A DNA stretch of 64,000 nucleotides from Gulosibacter macacae (GCF_003865375.1 NZ_RQVS01000004.1:62001-126000), one strand, 5' to 3'. Shown: positions 10,990 to 20,458, counted from the first letter of the stretch. Notes: generated from the letters alone by a model not told the origin. Numbers and translations: made by a program.

Positions 10990-11472
10990 CTACGACGCGA
11001 GCACCTCGTCAAGGTGCAGGTTTGCCGCATCCTCGTCAGTCTCTTGCGCGAGCGCGAGCTCCGACACGAGCACCTGACGTGCCTTCGAGAGCATGCGCTT
11101 CTCGCCAGCCGACAGGCCCTTGTCCTGGTCGCGACGCCAGAGGTCGCGAACGACCTCAGACACCTTGATGACGTCGCCCGACGCGAGCTTCTCCATATTG
11201 GACTTGTAGCGGCGCGACCAGTTGGTCGGCTCTTCAGTGATCGGCGCGCGCAACACGTCGAACACCTTGTTGAGTCCCTGCTCATTAATCACATCGCGAA
11301 CACCGACGAGCTCGACATTTTCTGCCGGCACCTCGATGGTGAGATCACCCTGCGCGACGTTGAGCTTGAGATACGTCTTTTCTTCGCCCCGGATGACCCG
11401 GACCTTGACCTCTTCGATGGTCGCCGCACCATGGTGCGGGTAAACGACGGTCTCGCCAACCTCGAGCTTCAT
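10990..11472 (-). CDS. carD: CarD-family RNA polymerase-binding transcription factor
   Basis: CarD binds the beta subunit of RNA polymerase and stabilises open complexes, notably at rRNA promoters. This copy has 160 residues. Its N-terminal Tudor-like RNAP-interaction domain ([18 protein letters not shown], then YLKLNV) is followed by a helical DNA-binding C-terminal domain containing [15 protein letters not shown] chose ATG 11472 because it gives the usual MKLEVGE-VVYP start with AAAGGGG upstream. A 13-codon upstream extension is unlikely. A reverse-strand TAGAAT near 11502-11507 may be its -10. It is divergent from the LpqE-like gene, as in Mycobacterium. Confidence 0.96.
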   Translation of the reverse strand: MKLEVGETVVYPHHGAATIEEVKVRVIRGEEKTYLKLNVAQGDLTIEVPAENVELVGVRDVINEQGLNKVFDVLRAPITEEPTNWSRRYKSNMEKLASGDVIKVSEVVRDLWRRDQDKGLSAGEKRMLSKARQVLVSELALAQETDEDAANLHLDEVLAS

Positions 11473-11644
11473 AGACAATTTCCCCTTTCGCGGATTGTTC
11501 AATTCTACCACGTACTAGTGCTACGATTCCGCGCCTCACCCTCCCGGGGTGCATCCACGCCCCAGACTTCCGCTAGGCTGATTTGAGCCATGCTTCGCGG
11601 GTAGCACGACTTGTGCGCCCGCTCGTTCACGGGAGGCAACTGCA

Positions 11645-12235
11645 GTGAAGATCCGCGCCGTAGCCGCAGCCGCGCTCGCCCTCGCCCTTGGCGCCGGGCT
11701 CACCGGCTGCAACATGATCAGCCCGCAGCGCACGACGATGGAGTACGCAGCGAGCGACGGAGTCAACGTCGACCTCGGCAGCATCGCCGTCCGCAACGCG
11801 CTGCTCATCGTTGACACCGACACCGAAGAAGCCACGCAGGCAAACCTCGTGCTCGCGGCCGTCAACACCACCTCGTCGAATGCACAGCTCACCGTCACCG
11901 TTGACGGCGGCGCTCCGACCCAGATCGTGCTTCCGAGCAGCGGCCAGTCGAACCTCGTGCAGGTCGGCTTCGGCGACGCTCCGCAGCAGGTTGTCACCGG
12001 TCAGTTCGTCTCGGGCACCACGGTTGAGGTCACCTTCAAGGCCACCTACACCGACGCCGAGGGTAACTCGCAGACGCAGGAGACCACGCACCTCGTGCCG
12101 ATCCTCGGTGCCAGCGACCCGACCAATGTGCTCGTCGAATACTCGACGCTCGCCCCAGCCGCTCCGGCCGCTCCGGCCGTGACCCCGGCCGAGACGCCGG
12201 CTGGCGAAGAGCCGGTGGAGACCCCGGCAGGCTAA
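11645..12235 (+). CDS. LpqE-like lipoprotein
   Basis: This 196-residue secreted lipoprotein has an Ala/Leu signal peptide and a lipobox LTGC with Cys22 as the lipidation site. The mature domain is beta-rich (about 35-165) and ends in a Pro/Ala/Thr/Glu-rich tail. Position is the main clue to identity: it sits divergently next to carD and near ispD/ispF, exactly as lpqE does in Mycobacterium tuberculosis. The function is unknown. The start is a GTG with GGGAGG upstream. The gap 11473-11644 contains divergent promoters only. Confidence 0.8.
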   Translation: MKIRAVAAAALALALGAGLTGCNMISPQRTTMEYAASDGVNVDLGSIAVRNALLIVDTDTEEATQANLVLAAVNTTSSNAQLTVTVDGGAPTQIVLPSSGQSNLVQVGFGDAPQQVVTGQFVSGTTVEVTFKATYTDAEGNSQTQETTHLVPILGASDPTNVLVEYSTLAPAAPAAPAVTPAETPAGEEPVETPAG

Positions 12236-12246
12236 TAGCTCGCAAC

Positions 12247-12286
12247 ACGCAAGTGGCCCCATCCAATCGGATGGGGCCACCTGCGT
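12247..12286. terminator. Bidirectional terminator between LpqE-like gene and regX3
   Basis: An 18-bp stem with one mismatch (12247-12264 and 12269-12286), AATC loop, contains GTGGCCCCATCC/GGATGGGGCCAC. It lies between convergent genes. Confidence 0.88.
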
Positions 12287-12301
12287 TTGGGCGTGGGGGC
12301 T

Positions 12302-12985
12302 CTAGCCCTCGAAGCGGTAGCCGAGGCCGCGCACGGTGACGAGCAGCTTCGGTGCCGAGGGGGTCTCTTCGATCCGCGAGCGGATGCGCTTGATGTGCAC
12401 GTCGAGCGTCTTCGTGTCGCCGTAGTAGTCGGGACCCCACACGCGGTCGATGAGCTGACCGCGGGTGAGCACGCGGCCGGCGTTCCGCAGCAGGTACTCG
12501 AGCAGCTCGAACTCCTTGAGCGGCATCTGCTTGAGCGCGCCGCGCACGGTGACGGTGTGGCGGTCGACATCCATGCGAATGTCGTTGACCTCGACGATGC
12601 CGTCTTCCTCATCTTCTTCGGCCTGTTCGCTGCGGCGCAGTACGGCGCGGATGCGGGCAAGCAGTTCCCGGGTCGAGTACGGCTTGGTCACGTAGTCGTC
12701 AGCGCCAAGCTCAAGACCGACAATGATGTCGACCTCGGAGTCCTTCGCGGTGAGCATGATGATCGGCACATTCGAGGTCATGCGGATCTGCTTGCACACC
12801 TCAGTGCCCGGAATTCCGGGAAGCATGAGGTCGAGCAGCACGAGGTCGGCACCATCGCGATCGAACACTTCAATGGCTTCAAGCCCGGTTTCAACCACGG
12901 CAATGTCGTAGCCCTCCCGCTTGAGCAAGAAGGACAACGGTTCGTGGAGCGAGGCTTCGTCTTCAACAATGAGAATTCGAGTCAC
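12302..12985 (-). CDS. regX3: Response regulator RegX3-like (OmpR/PhoB family)
   Basis: This phosphate-starvation response regulator is a DNA-binding partner of SenX3. It has 227 residues, as RegX3 usually does. The receiver domain has phospho-acceptor Asp52 in LVLLDLMLP and Lys in VTKPYS. The C-terminal winged helix ends in VTVRGLGYRFEG. I chose the GTG at 12985 because it gives the canonical MTRILIVEDE start. An ATG five codons upstream is possible. senX3 lies 72 bp upstream on the same strand. PHO-box-like repeats before phoU and pstS are its likely targets. Confidence 0.93.
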   Translation of the reverse strand: MTRILIVEDEASLHEPLSFLLKREGYDIAVVETGLEAIEVFDRDGADLVLLDLMLPGIPGTEVCKQIRMTSNVPIIMLTAKDSEVDIIVGLELGADDYVTKPYSTRELLARIRAVLRRSEQAEEDEEDGIVEVNDIRMDVDRHTVTVRGALKQMPLKEFELLEYLLRNAGRVLTRGQLIDRVWGPDYYGDTKTLDVHIKRIRSRIEETPSAPKLLVTVRGLGYRFEG

Positions 12986-13057
12986 CTGCCCATTGTGCAT
13001 ACGATCGGGAAACTCCCGGTGAATGCGGAAAGCGACTGCAGCGGCAGACGGTCCTGC

Positions 13058-14272
13058 CTAGAGGAAGCGGCGTTTGCCCGCATCCCCGATCGGCGGCAAG
13101 GGAATCGCTTGTGTGGTCGGGGCCTCGGTGAGTTCATCCTCGGGAGCCCGGCTTTCGGCGGCAGGAAGCCGCACGGTAAAGGTCGAGCCGCGACCCGGCT
13201 TCGACCACACCCGAATATCGCCGCCATGGTTTTCGACGATGTGGCGCACGATGCTGAGCCCGAGTCCCGTGCCGCCGGTGTTGCGCGAGCGGGCCATATC
13301 GACGCGGTAGAAGCGCTCGAAAATACGCTTCTGATCAGCCTCGGCGATGCCAATGCCGCGGTCGGTGACCGAGATTTCGATCACGTCATCAGCCCGGCGC
13401 GCACCGACACCCACATACGCACCCGCCGATGAATACGAGATTGCATTGGTGATGAGGTTCTGCAGGCACATGACGAGCAGGTCGACATCGCCCCAGACCT
13501 CAAGCCCCTCGGGTGCGCGCACGCCGATCTCGATATCGCGAGCTTCGGCCGGGATGCGGGTTTGGTCGACCGCCTGCGCAATCACATCCGAGATTTCAAC
13601 GACCGCGGCGGATTCGAGCGTGTCCATCGACTGCAACCGGCTCAGGTCAATGATCTCGCGCGTGAGGCGCGCGAGCCGGTCGCCTTCGACGAGCAAGCGC
13701 TTGGAGAAGTAGCGCACCTGCTCTTCATCATCGGCGGCTTCCCCGATGGCTTCGGCGAGCAGGGTGACCGCACCGATCGGCGTTTTGAGTTCGTGCGAGA
13801 CATTCGCTACGAAGTCACGACGCACATCCTCCACGCGAATCGCTTCGGTGAGGTCTTCGGCGAGGATGAGCACGAAGCGCGGCTGCAAACGCATTGCCCG
13901 CATCCGATATCGAACCCCTGCCTGACCAAACGGCCCGCGCGGAATGGTCACCTCAGTTTCAACCGGCAAGCCGGTCTCCCACGCCCCACTCGCGAGCGGT
14001 TGCAACACCTGAATCAATCGGCCATTGCGGCTGATAATGCCGCTCGACGTCGCCCCCTCGGTCGCGCGCAAGACATTGTGCGAGGGGTCGACGACCACCG
14101 CGATCTGCGGGAGCGCGGCAAGCACCTCCTCAACACCTTCGGGGATGCGCGGCTCCATGAGTGCGACCGCGCGGCGACGCTGCCGGTCGGCGAAAACCAC
14201 GAGCGCGAAGATGCCAGCTCCAATCACCATTCCGATCGCGAGCATGATGATCGAGGCGAGCGGTGACTGCAT
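13058..14272 (-). CDS. senX3: Sensor histidine kinase SenX3-like (PhoR type)
   Basis: This membrane kinase phosphorylates RegX3 and by family responds to phosphate supply through PhoU and the Pst system. It has 404 residues: an N-terminal membrane helix (about 7-28), a PAS-like domain (about 45-145), His160 in ANVSHELKTP, and an ATPase domain with N-box NLITNAISYS, DRGIGI and GTGLGLSIV. A single N-terminal helix with a cytoplasmic PAS matches SenX3 or PhoR of actinobacteria. It is divergent from phoU, with 176 bp of shared promoter region between them. Confidence 0.93.
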   Translation of the reverse strand: MQSPLASIIMLAIGMVIGAGIFALVVFADRQRRRAVALMEPRIPEGVEEVLAALPQIAVVVDPSHNVLRATEGATSSGIISRNGRLIQVLQPLASGAWETGLPVETEVTIPRGPFGQAGVRYRMRAMRLQPRFVLILAEDLTEAIRVEDVRRDFVANVSHELKTPIGAVTLLAEAIGEAADDEEQVRYFSKRLLVEGDRLARLTREIIDLSRLQSMDTLESAAVVEISDVIAQAVDQTRIPAEARDIEIGVRAPEGLEVWGDVDLLVMCLQNLITNAISYSSAGAYVGVGARRADDVIEISVTDRGIGIAEADQKRIFERFYRVDMARSRNTGGTGLGLSIVRHIVENHGGDIRVWSKPGRGSTFTVRLPAAESRAPEDELTEAPTTQAIPLPPIGDAGKRRFL

Positions 14273-14344
14273 ACCTTCCAGGATAGGGCGGGTGGTGCAT
14301 CCGAAAATGAACTCATGTGCTTACATGCTTCGAAAACGTGAGCC

Positions 14345-14362
14345 GTACACCACCCGGACACC
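14345..14362 (+). promoter_or_regulatory. Candidate PHO box before phoU
   Basis: GTACACC (14345-14351) and GGACACC (14356-14362) are direct repeats in 11-bp register, as in actinobacterial PHO boxes (GTTCACC units). TAGATT (14372-14377) lies 9 bp downstream as a possible -10 for phoU. The match is weaker than at pstS. Confidence 0.5.
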
Positions 14363-14448
14363 TTCACCCAATAGATTGCCGTCCCGACCCCCGCAATGCA
14401 CCGGTACACCTGTGCCGCCTGCGAAAAACGATCCAGCAAAGGACGAAC

Positions 14449-15102
14449 ATGCGCGAAGTTTTCCAGCAAGAGCTTGCCGACGTACAGAACGGGCTCGTCG
14501 AGGTCTCGCGAGGCGTCCTCGAAGCAATTCGCAACGCCACTCAGGCTTTTCAGACTTCCGATGTCTCGCTCGCCGACAAGGTGATCGGTAACGACATCAA
14601 CATTGACGAGCAGACCGCTCGCATTGACGACCTCACCGTAGAGATTCTGCTCCTGCAGGCCCCCGTCGCCCGCGACCTGCGCTTCGTCGTCACCACCATG
14701 CGTATCGGCTCGTCGCTTGAGCGCATGGGTGACCTTGCCGCCCACATCGCGCAGCTCGCTCGCCTGCGCTTCCCCGAGTTCGTCGGCCCCGAGGGTCTGC
14801 GGGAGAAGTTCGTGCGCGCCGGTGAGCTCGCCTGCGCCCAGGCCGAGAAGATCGCGGCCCTCCTCGACACCGAAGAGGAAGCCCTCATCGACGACATCAT
14901 CTCGAGCGATGACGCCATCGACGACCTCCACAAAGAGGTGCTCGACTACCTCACCGCGCACACCGACGACCTCAGCGGCCAGACCGCGCAGATCGTTGAC
15001 GCGACTCTCGCGAACCGCTACTTCGAGCGTTTCTCGGACCACGCCGTCTCGATCGCTCGTCGCATGCGCTACCTGCAGGACGGCGCGCCCACGGCCGAGT
15101 AG
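14449..15102 (+). CDS. phoU: Phosphate transport regulator PhoU
   Basis: This cytosolic helical-bundle protein links the Pst transporter to the SenX3/RegX3 pair and represses the Pho response when phosphate is plentiful. The protein has 217 residues and two PhoU repeats with metal-binding E/D-rich helices (ERMGDLAAHIAQLA and ERFSDHAVSIARRM). The start at 14449 has AAAGGAC upstream and gives the usual MREVFQQEL N-terminus. It is placed opposite senX3 rather than in the pst operon, as in mycobacteria and corynebacteria. Confidence 0.96.
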   Translation: MREVFQQELADVQNGLVEVSRGVLEAIRNATQAFQTSDVSLADKVIGNDINIDEQTARIDDLTVEILLLQAPVARDLRFVVTTMRIGSSLERMGDLAAHIAQLARLRFPEFVGPEGLREKFVRAGELACAQAEKIAALLDTEEEALIDDIISSDDAIDDLHKEVLDYLTAHTDDLSGQTAQIVDATLANRYFERFSDHAVSIARRMRYLQDGAPTAE

Positions 15103-15138
15103 TTCCCCGCATCCGCGTCGATATCAGCGCGACGATGC

Positions 15139-15175
15139 AAGTGGGGCCCGGTGCGAATCGCACCGGGCCCCACTT
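15139..15175. terminator. Bidirectional terminator between phoU and gpmA
   Basis: A perfect 17-bp inverted repeat (15139-15155 and 15159-15175, AAT loop) with GTGGGGCCCGGTGCG core lies between convergent genes. Confidence 0.9.
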
Positions 15176-15191
15176 CTTGGTTAGAGGAGTC

Positions 15192-15947
15192 TTACTTCTG
15201 TGCGCCCTGGTTTGCCACAGCGGCAGCGCCAGCGGCGGCCGCCTCGGGGTCGAGGTAGCGGGCCGGCTCGACCGGCTTCAGCGTCTCGGGGTCGAGCTGG
15301 AAGACGAGCGGAATACCGGTCGGGATGTTGAGGCTCGCGATCTCGTCGTCAGAAATGCCGTCGAGGTGCTTCACGAGCGCACGCAACGAGTTGCCGTGCG
15401 CGGCAACCATGACCGTCTTCCCAGCCTTGAGGTCCTGCGAGATGTCCGACTCCCAGTACGGCAGGAGACGCTCGAGCACATCCTTGAGGCATTCGGTGCG
15501 CGGCAGGTCGTCACCGAGGTCGGCATAGCGCGGATCGCCGAACTGCGACCACTGGTCGTCATCGGCGAGCGGCGGCGGCGGCGTGTCGTACGAACGACGC
15601 CAGGTCATGAACTGGTCTTCGCCGAACTCGTCGCGAATCTGCGTCTTGTCCTTGCCCTGCAGGGCGCCGTAGTGACGCTCGTTGAGGCGCCAATTGCGCT
15701 TCACATCAATCCAGCCGAAGCCCGCGGCCTTGAGTGCGATGTTCGCGGTGTCAATCGCGCGGGTCTGGCGCGAGGTGTAGAGGATGTCGGGTGAGATACC
15801 CGATTCCTTGATGAGCTCGCCGGCGCGCTTGGCCTCGCCGCGGCCCTTGTCGGTGAGTTCAACATCGACCCAACCGGTGAACAGATTCTTTTCGTTCCAT
15901 TCGCTCTGGCCGTGGCGAACCAGGATGAGCGTCAGCGGTGCGTTCAT
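15192..15947 (-). CDS. gpmA: 2,3-bisphosphoglycerate-dependent phosphoglycerate mutase
   Basis: This enzyme interconverts 3- and 2-phosphoglycerate in glycolysis and gluconeogenesis. The protein has 251 residues. The RHG motif [18 protein letters not shown] carries the phospho-histidine near residue 12, and the second catalytic His lies in [15 protein letters not shown]. Length and motifs are canonical. The ATG is preceded only by a reverse-strand TAGGCT (15955-15960) 7 bases upstream, suggesting a leaderless mRNA. Confidence 0.97.
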   Translation of the reverse strand: MNAPLTLILVRHGQSEWNEKNLFTGWVDVELTDKGRGEAKRAGELIKESGISPDILYTSRQTRAIDTANIALKAAGFGWIDVKRNWRLNERHYGALQGKDKTQIRDEFGEDQFMTWRRSYDTPPPPLADDDQWSQFGDPRYADLGDDLPRTECLKDVLERLLPYWESDISQDLKAGKTVMVAAHGNSLRALVKHLDGISDDEIASLNIPTGIPLVFQLDPETLKPVEPARYLDPEAAAAGAAAVANQGAQK

Positions 15948-16023
15948 ACCTGCCAGCCTAGCGAGCCGATTGAACGAATCGCTGATGAATCAGGGCGCTC
16001 GTCTCGTGCGGCAAACTGGATGC

Positions 16024-16836
16024 ATGGCCACCGGACATCTCACCCGCGGCACGACGAACACGAATCGTCTCCGCCGCGTCGATCGCTGGCTGGCCGAGCA
16101 GGCAGTGTTGCGCGGTGCGAGTTCACCGCTCGTCGTCGATCTCGGCTTTGGCGCCTCTGGCACGACCACCTTTGAGTTGCGCGATCGGCTCGCCCGACGC
16201 ATCCCGAACGTGCGCGTCCACGGCATTGAAATCGACCCGGAGCGGGTTGCGACGGCCACAAAGCAACTTGAGCTGAAGGATGCGGCGACCCGAGCATCCG
16301 TGTCATTTGGCCGCGGCGGGTTTGAGACGCCGACGCCGGGCGACGAGCGCCCACTGGTGATTCGCGCGTTCAATGTGCTGCGGCAATACGACGAGGCTGA
16401 GGTTGCTGCGGCCTGGGAACTCATGCTCGATCGGCTGGCACCGGGCGGGATGCTCGTCGAGGGCACCTGCAATGAGGTGGGCCGGGTGGCGAGCTGGGTG
16501 TCGCTGCGTGCCGCCGGGACCGGGGCCGATCGCGGTCCTGAGACATTCACGGTGTCGTTGCACCTGCCCTCGCTTGAGTCGCCGGCGATCACTGCGGAGC
16601 GGCTCCCGAAGGCGCTGATTCACCGCAATGTTCCGGGTGAGCGGGTGCATGACTTCTTGCGGGCACTCGAGGATGCGTGGGTGCGATCGGCGCCGCTGCA
16701 AACGTTTGGGGCGCGGCAACGCTTTGAAGTCAGCTGCCGGGCACTCGTGGATGCGGGCTGGCCGCTCCTTGATGGTCCGCGTCGCTGGCGACTCGGTGAA
16801 CTCACCCTGCCGTGGTCGGCCGTGGCGCCGGCGTAG
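16024..16836 (+). CDS. Class I SAM-dependent methyltransferase
   Basis: This 270-residue protein has a Rossmann-type AdoMet-binding motif I, VVDLGFGASGTTT (residues 37-49), and the acidic motif II in GIEIDPERV (67-75). A motif similar to LAPGGMLVEGTCNE follows. The substrate is unknown. I chose the ATG at 16024, which lies just before conserved sequence. The long upstream in-frame extension overlaps gpmA and reads as a shadow. It is divergent from gpmA (76 bp apart) and convergent with the LuxR regulator across a repeat. Confidence 0.82.
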   Translation: MATGHLTRGTTNTNRLRRVDRWLAEQAVLRGASSPLVVDLGFGASGTTTFELRDRLARRIPNVRVHGIEIDPERVATATKQLELKDAATRASVSFGRGGFETPTPGDERPLVIRAFNVLRQYDEAEVAAAWELMLDRLAPGGMLVEGTCNEVGRVASWVSLRAAGTGADRGPETFTVSLHLPSLESPAITAERLPKALIHRNVPGERVHDFLRALEDAWVRSAPLQTFGARQRFEVSCRALVDAGWPLLDGPRRWRLGELTLPWSAVAPA

Positions 16837-16848
16837 CGCGCCCCATCT

Positions 16849-16954
16849 GGTTGGTCGAGTAGTGAAGCGTATCGAGACCCCGCCGCCCACCTACTCGACC
16901 AACCAAGAGTTCTGGCTGGTCGAGTAGCGAAGCGTATCGAGACCCCGCCGCCCG
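16849..16954. repeat. Dispersed type A repeat, two direct copies plus one inverted half
   Basis: Copies begin at 16849 and 16913, each with TGGTCGAGTAG, GAAGCGTATCGAGACC and CCGCCGCCC. Between them (16891-16904) lies the inverted half CTACTCGACCAACC, giving a stem. The block fills the gap between convergent genes and reaches the stop of the LuxR regulator, so it may also end transcription. Confidence 0.88.
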
Positions 16955-16955
16955 C

Positions 16956-17561
16956 CTACAGCCACCCATTCGCCGCGGCAATATGTGCCGCCTCAGTCCG
17001 GTTCGCCGCACCGGTCTTCCCGATCGCGGCCGAAAGGTGGTTGCGCACGGTGCCCTCCGACAGATGCAGTGCCTTCGAAATCGCGCGCACGCTCGCCCCA
17101 TCCTCAGCGGCGCAAAGCACTTCACGCTCGCGATCGGTGAGTGGCGACTCCCCTACCGAAAGCGACTCCGCCGCAAGCTGCGGATCAATCACTCGTCCAC
17201 CCGCATGCACGCGGCGCACCGCTTCAGCAAGCTGTTCGGCCGGGGTGTCCTTCACGACAAAGCCGCACGCTCCCGCATCCATGGCTCGACGAAGATACCC
17301 GGGCCGCCCGAACGTGGTGACGATGAGCACCCGCACGTGCGGCAACGCATCCCGAAGTGCCGCCGCCGCCTCAATGCCGGTGGCGCCCGGCATCTCAATA
17401 TCGAGGAGCGCGACATCGACCGCCTCGGCCTCCGCGAGCGCGACCACAGTGTCACCGCGACCGGTTTCGGCGACGACCTCGAGATCGGGTTCGAGCGAAA
17501 GGAGCGCCGCGAGCGCACCCCGCACGAGGTCTTGGTCGTCGGCAAGCAGCAGGCGAATCAC
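16956..17561 (-). CDS. LuxR/NarL-family response regulator
   Basis: This 201-residue two-component regulator has a receiver domain with phospho-acceptor Asp54 (VALLDIEMP) and Lys in FVVKDTP, followed by a LuxR-type helix-turn-helix (about 138-198, LTDREREVLCAAEDG and SEGTVRNHLSAAIGK). It resembles DesR/LiaR-type regulators. The GTG start overlaps the stop of the kinase by 4 bp, so the two are translationally coupled. An ABC-2 exporter lies further upstream in the same operon and is the probable output. Direct CGTGAC repeats before the operon may be its binding site. Confidence 0.92.
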   Translation of the reverse strand: MIRLLLADDQDLVRGALAALLSLEPDLEVVAETGRGDTVVALAEAEAVDVALLDIEMPGATGIEAAAALRDALPHVRVLIVTTFGRPGYLRRAMDAGACGFVVKDTPAEQLAEAVRRVHAGGRVIDPQLAAESLSVGESPLTDREREVLCAAEDGASVRAISKALHLSEGTVRNHLSAAIGKTGAANRTEAAHIAAANGWL

Positions 17562-18685
17562 GGCATCACCATTTCAAGTCGGGTGCCGGTTTGGGCACGA
17601 TGCGGATACGCCGGCGCCACGAGCAGCTCGCCACCAGCCTCTTCGATGCGGCGGCGTAGCCCCGTGAGTCCGTGCCCTTCGTCGGCAGCGAAACCACGGC
17701 CGTTGTCGACCACGCTCACCGATTGCACCGTGAACGTCACCGTGCATTCGCTGGCGTGAGCGTGGCGAATGATGTTCGTCGAGGCCTCGCGGATCAGCCA
17801 AGCCGCGAGCGCCCGCTGCTCGGGCGAGAGCGCATCCGGTTTGCCGCGCACCACGAACGCGACGCCGGCGTCTTCGAGTGCCGTGCGCGCGGTGTCGAGC
17901 TGGGCGGCGAGATCGGGGGTGCGCAGACGACCGACGGTCGAACGCACATCGTCGAGGGCGGTCTGGGTGAGCGCAAGCATCGCGTCGAGCTCGGCTTCGG
18001 CCCGCTCGGGGTCGGTGCGCAGGGTGCGCCGGGCAAGCTGTGTCTTCAACGCGATCACCGTGAGCGAGTGACCGAGGATATCGTGCACATCGCGCGAAAT
18101 CGCCTCGCGTTCGTGCACAGCCGCGAGCTCTTGTCGCACGCGCTGTTCCCGCATCGACTGGTCATCGACCAGGCGCACCACGATGAGCACGACCGCGGCG
18201 ATACCGGGGCCGATGAACGCGGCACTGAACAATTGGTTCGAGCTGAGGAGCGACCAGATCGTCATGATTGCGAGGAACGCCGCAGTCCAGGGAATGCCCC
18301 AGCGCAGTGGTAGGGCAAATAGCCCGATTGCCACGAAATACGGTGTCAGCGACAGGATGCCGATATCGAGAGCGGGGTAGGCGAAGGCGGCAATGACCGC
18401 GAGTCGCAGCGAGACCAGCAGCGCCCAGCGCAATATGCGCGCTGGCGGCACCGAGCCCGGATTCGGATGCTGTGCCGCAGTCGTCGTGACTGACCGAATG
18501 AACTCGGCCCCGAAGACCACGACGGCAACAACGCCAAGCGCGCGCAGCCAGGGTCCGACGGTGATGAGCGGAGAGAGCAGCACCGCGATCGGGAAGAGCA
18601 GGAAGACCGCCCAAAGGGCGGTGAACCAGAATTGGGAGCCGGTCACCCGATTACGGATGACGGCTCCCGATTCCGACTTCGTCAT
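17558..18685 (-). CDS. Sensor histidine kinase, DesK/LiaS type
   Basis: This 375-residue kinase has several membrane helices in residues 20-170 and almost no extracytoplasmic domain, so it probably senses the membrane or the adjacent transporter. The HisKA_3 dimerisation domain carries ISRDVHDILGHSL with His201. The C-terminal ATPase domain has VVDNGRGFA and GHGLTGLRRRIEEAGG. I chose ATG 18685, because the upstream in-frame stretch overlaps the permease gene and is low-complexity shadow. It is coupled to the downstream response regulator by a 4-bp overlap. Confidence 0.9.
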   Translation of the reverse strand: MTKSESGAVIRNRVTGSQFWFTALWAVFLLFPIAVLLSPLITVGPWLRALGVVAVVVFGAEFIRSVTTTAAQHPNPGSVPPARILRWALLVSLRLAVIAAFAYPALDIGILSLTPYFVAIGLFALPLRWGIPWTAAFLAIMTIWSLLSSNQLFSAAFIGPGIAAVVLIVVRLVDDQSMREQRVRQELAAVHEREAISRDVHDILGHSLTVIALKTQLARRTLRTDPERAEAELDAMLALTQTALDDVRSTVGRLRTPDLAAQLDTARTALEDAGVAFVVRGKPDALSPEQRALAAWLIREASTNIIRHAHASECTVTFTVQSVSVVDNGRGFAADEGHGLTGLRRRIEEAGGELLVAPAYPHRAQTGTRLEMVMP

Positions 18686-18695
18686 GGGTTCCAGC

Positions 18696-19505
18696 TTAGG
18701 CGCGGCCGGTGTGGCGACGGGCGCCCCAGAGCGCGAGGGCGCCGAAGATGGCCGACCAGACGACGACATTGAGGATGGGTTGCCAGAGCTGATACTGCAC
18801 CTGGGCGTTGTCGGCGGTGAATGAGACGCCATCCGTGAGCGGCCACATCGCAAGCTGCATGACACCCCACACCGGTGTGAACGGCGCCATATCGAAGAGG
18901 AAGCCCGACAGCGGCGTGAACGCGTTCCCCGCGAACATCAGGATGACGACGAGGCCGGCCGCGGCACCCACCGCCGACTCACTGCGGAACAGCAGGCCAA
19001 ACATGAGGCCGTAGAGCCCGAAGACCACAGCGCCGATGAGGCTGGTCAGTCCAAGTACCGGCCAGAGCCACGCTTCGCTCACCCGGGCGGCGGTCACCGC
19101 ACCCGTGATGAACACCGCAACGATCGGCAGCACGGCAATTGAGATCGCCACAAGCAGCTTCGTGAGCACGTAACCGGCCTGGGTGAAGGGGGTGAGACCG
19201 ATCTGCCGACCCCATCCCTGCTGCAACTCAACGGCCGCGGCCCCCGAGAGTGACACGGTCGCGGTGATGGCGCCGTAGGTCGCCATCGACACCATGAGCT
19301 GTGCCGAGATATTGCCGCGGCCGCTCAATAGGTCGTAGTCGGCATAGGGCGTCATCGCACCGAAAATGAGGTAGAGCGCGAGCGGGAGCACGATGGCGAA
19401 GAAAATATTCGTGAACATGCGCAGATTGCGGCGCAGGTCATAACCGAAGTAGCCGGCGTTGAAGACGCGCTTGGCGTTGTGGCTGGGAGCGACAGTGGTC
19501 GACAT
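18696..19505 (-). CDS. ABC-2 type transporter permease
   Basis: This 269-residue integral membrane protein has about six helices and matches the ABC-2 exporter permease fold used for drugs, lipids or bacteriocins. The N-terminal amphipathic part (YFGYDLRRNLRMFTN) precedes the first helix. The ATPase gene lies 26 bp upstream and the kinase gene 10 bp downstream. This layout (ATPase, permease, kinase, regulator) is typical of exporters controlled by a dedicated two-component system. The substrate is not inferable. Confidence 0.88.
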   Translation of the reverse strand: MSTTVAPSHNAKRVFNAGYFGYDLRRNLRMFTNIFFAIVLPLALYLIFGAMTPYADYDLLSGRGNISAQLMVSMATYGAITATVSLSGAAAVELQQGWGRQIGLTPFTQAGYVLTKLLVAISIAVLPIVAVFITGAVTAARVSEAWLWPVLGLTSLIGAVVFGLYGLMFGLLFRSESAVGAAAGLVVILMFAGNAFTPLSGFLFDMAPFTPVWGVMQLAMWPLTDGVSFTADNAQVQYQLWQPILNVVVWSAIFGALALWGARRHTGRA

Positions 19506-19531
19506 GATGATCTTCCTCGTTTCTGCTCGCG

Positions 19532-20458
19532 CTAGTTCGTGGCCCGCGCGGAAGCTTCTTTGGCCTTTTCGGTGAGTGCGGTAAACGCCGCGTCGAGGCC
19601 GGCGCTGCGAATCTCGAGGTCGGTGGCGGGGGTTTCAGTCAGCAGGATGCGGGCCGCGGCGTCGGCATCTCCCGTCTTGAACTCGGCGCGGTCGTCGGTG
19701 ATCACGACGTCACTCACACCGGGCAGTCGCTCGAGATCAGCTTCGGTCACGTTCGGCCAGCGCACGCTCACGGTCTTAGCGCCGGTGAGCTCGCGGATCT
19801 CCGCAGTGGGTCCGTCGGCAATGAGCTGCCCTGCGGCAATCATGACGATGCGTTCGGCGAACTCGTCGGCCTCTTGCAGATAGTGCGTCGCAAAGATGAT
19901 CGTGCGGCCGCCGCGCGCTTCCTGCCGCATGGTCTTCCAAAACTCCTGGCGGGCGTTGACGTCCATCCCGGCGGTCGGTTCGTCAAGGATGAGGAGGTCG
20001 GGTTCGGGCAGAAGCGCGAGGGCAAAGCGCAGGCGCTGCTGTTCACCACCCGAGCACTTCGACACGCGGCGCTTCTCGAGCTTGGTGATGCCAGCACGCG
20101 ACATGGCTTCTTCGGGCGCGAGCGGGTTGGCGTAAAGGCTCGCGATCATGCGCACCGTTTCGCCGACGGTGAGGTCGGCAAGCAGGCCCCCCGATTGCAG
20201 CACGGCGGAGATGCGGCCAGCGGCGATGGCCTTTGCTGGGGTGCCGCCGAACACCTCGATGGTGCCGTTCGTGGGTTCGGTGAGTCCGAGCACCATATCG
20301 AGGGAGGTGGTCTTCCCAGCGCCGTTCGGCCCAAGGAAGGCGACGATTTCGCCGCGGTTGATAGTGAGGCTCAGGTCACGGACGGCGCGAACGGGTTCGG
20401 CCGAGTGAACGTTGAACGTCTTGTTGACGTTGGTGAGTCGGAGCGCGATGTCGTTCAT
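19532..20458 (-). CDS. ABC exporter ATPase
   Basis: This 308-residue ATPase partners with the downstream permease. It has Walker A GPNGAGKTT (about 43-51) and signature CSGGEQQRLRFALAL. Walker B is LLILDEPTAGMD, and ATHYLQEADE holds the switch His. The C-terminal part (about 230-300) is a variable domain seen in CcmA/DrrA-like exporters. It is the first gene of a four-gene operon, and a cluster of CGTGAC half-sites lies immediately upstream. Confidence 0.93.
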   Translation of the reverse strand: MNDIALRLTNVNKTFNVHSAEPVRAVRDLSLTINRGEIVAFLGPNGAGKTTSLDMVLGLTEPTNGTIEVFGGTPAKAIAAGRISAVLQSGGLLADLTVGETVRMIASLYANPLAPEEAMSRAGITKLEKRRVSKCSGGEQQRLRFALALLPEPDLLILDEPTAGMDVNARQEFWKTMRQEARGGRTIIFATHYLQEADEFAERIVMIAAGQLIADGPTAEIRELTGAKTVSVRWPNVTEADLERLPGVSDVVITDDRAEFKTGDADAAARILLTETPATDLEIRSAGLDAAFTALTEKAKEASARATN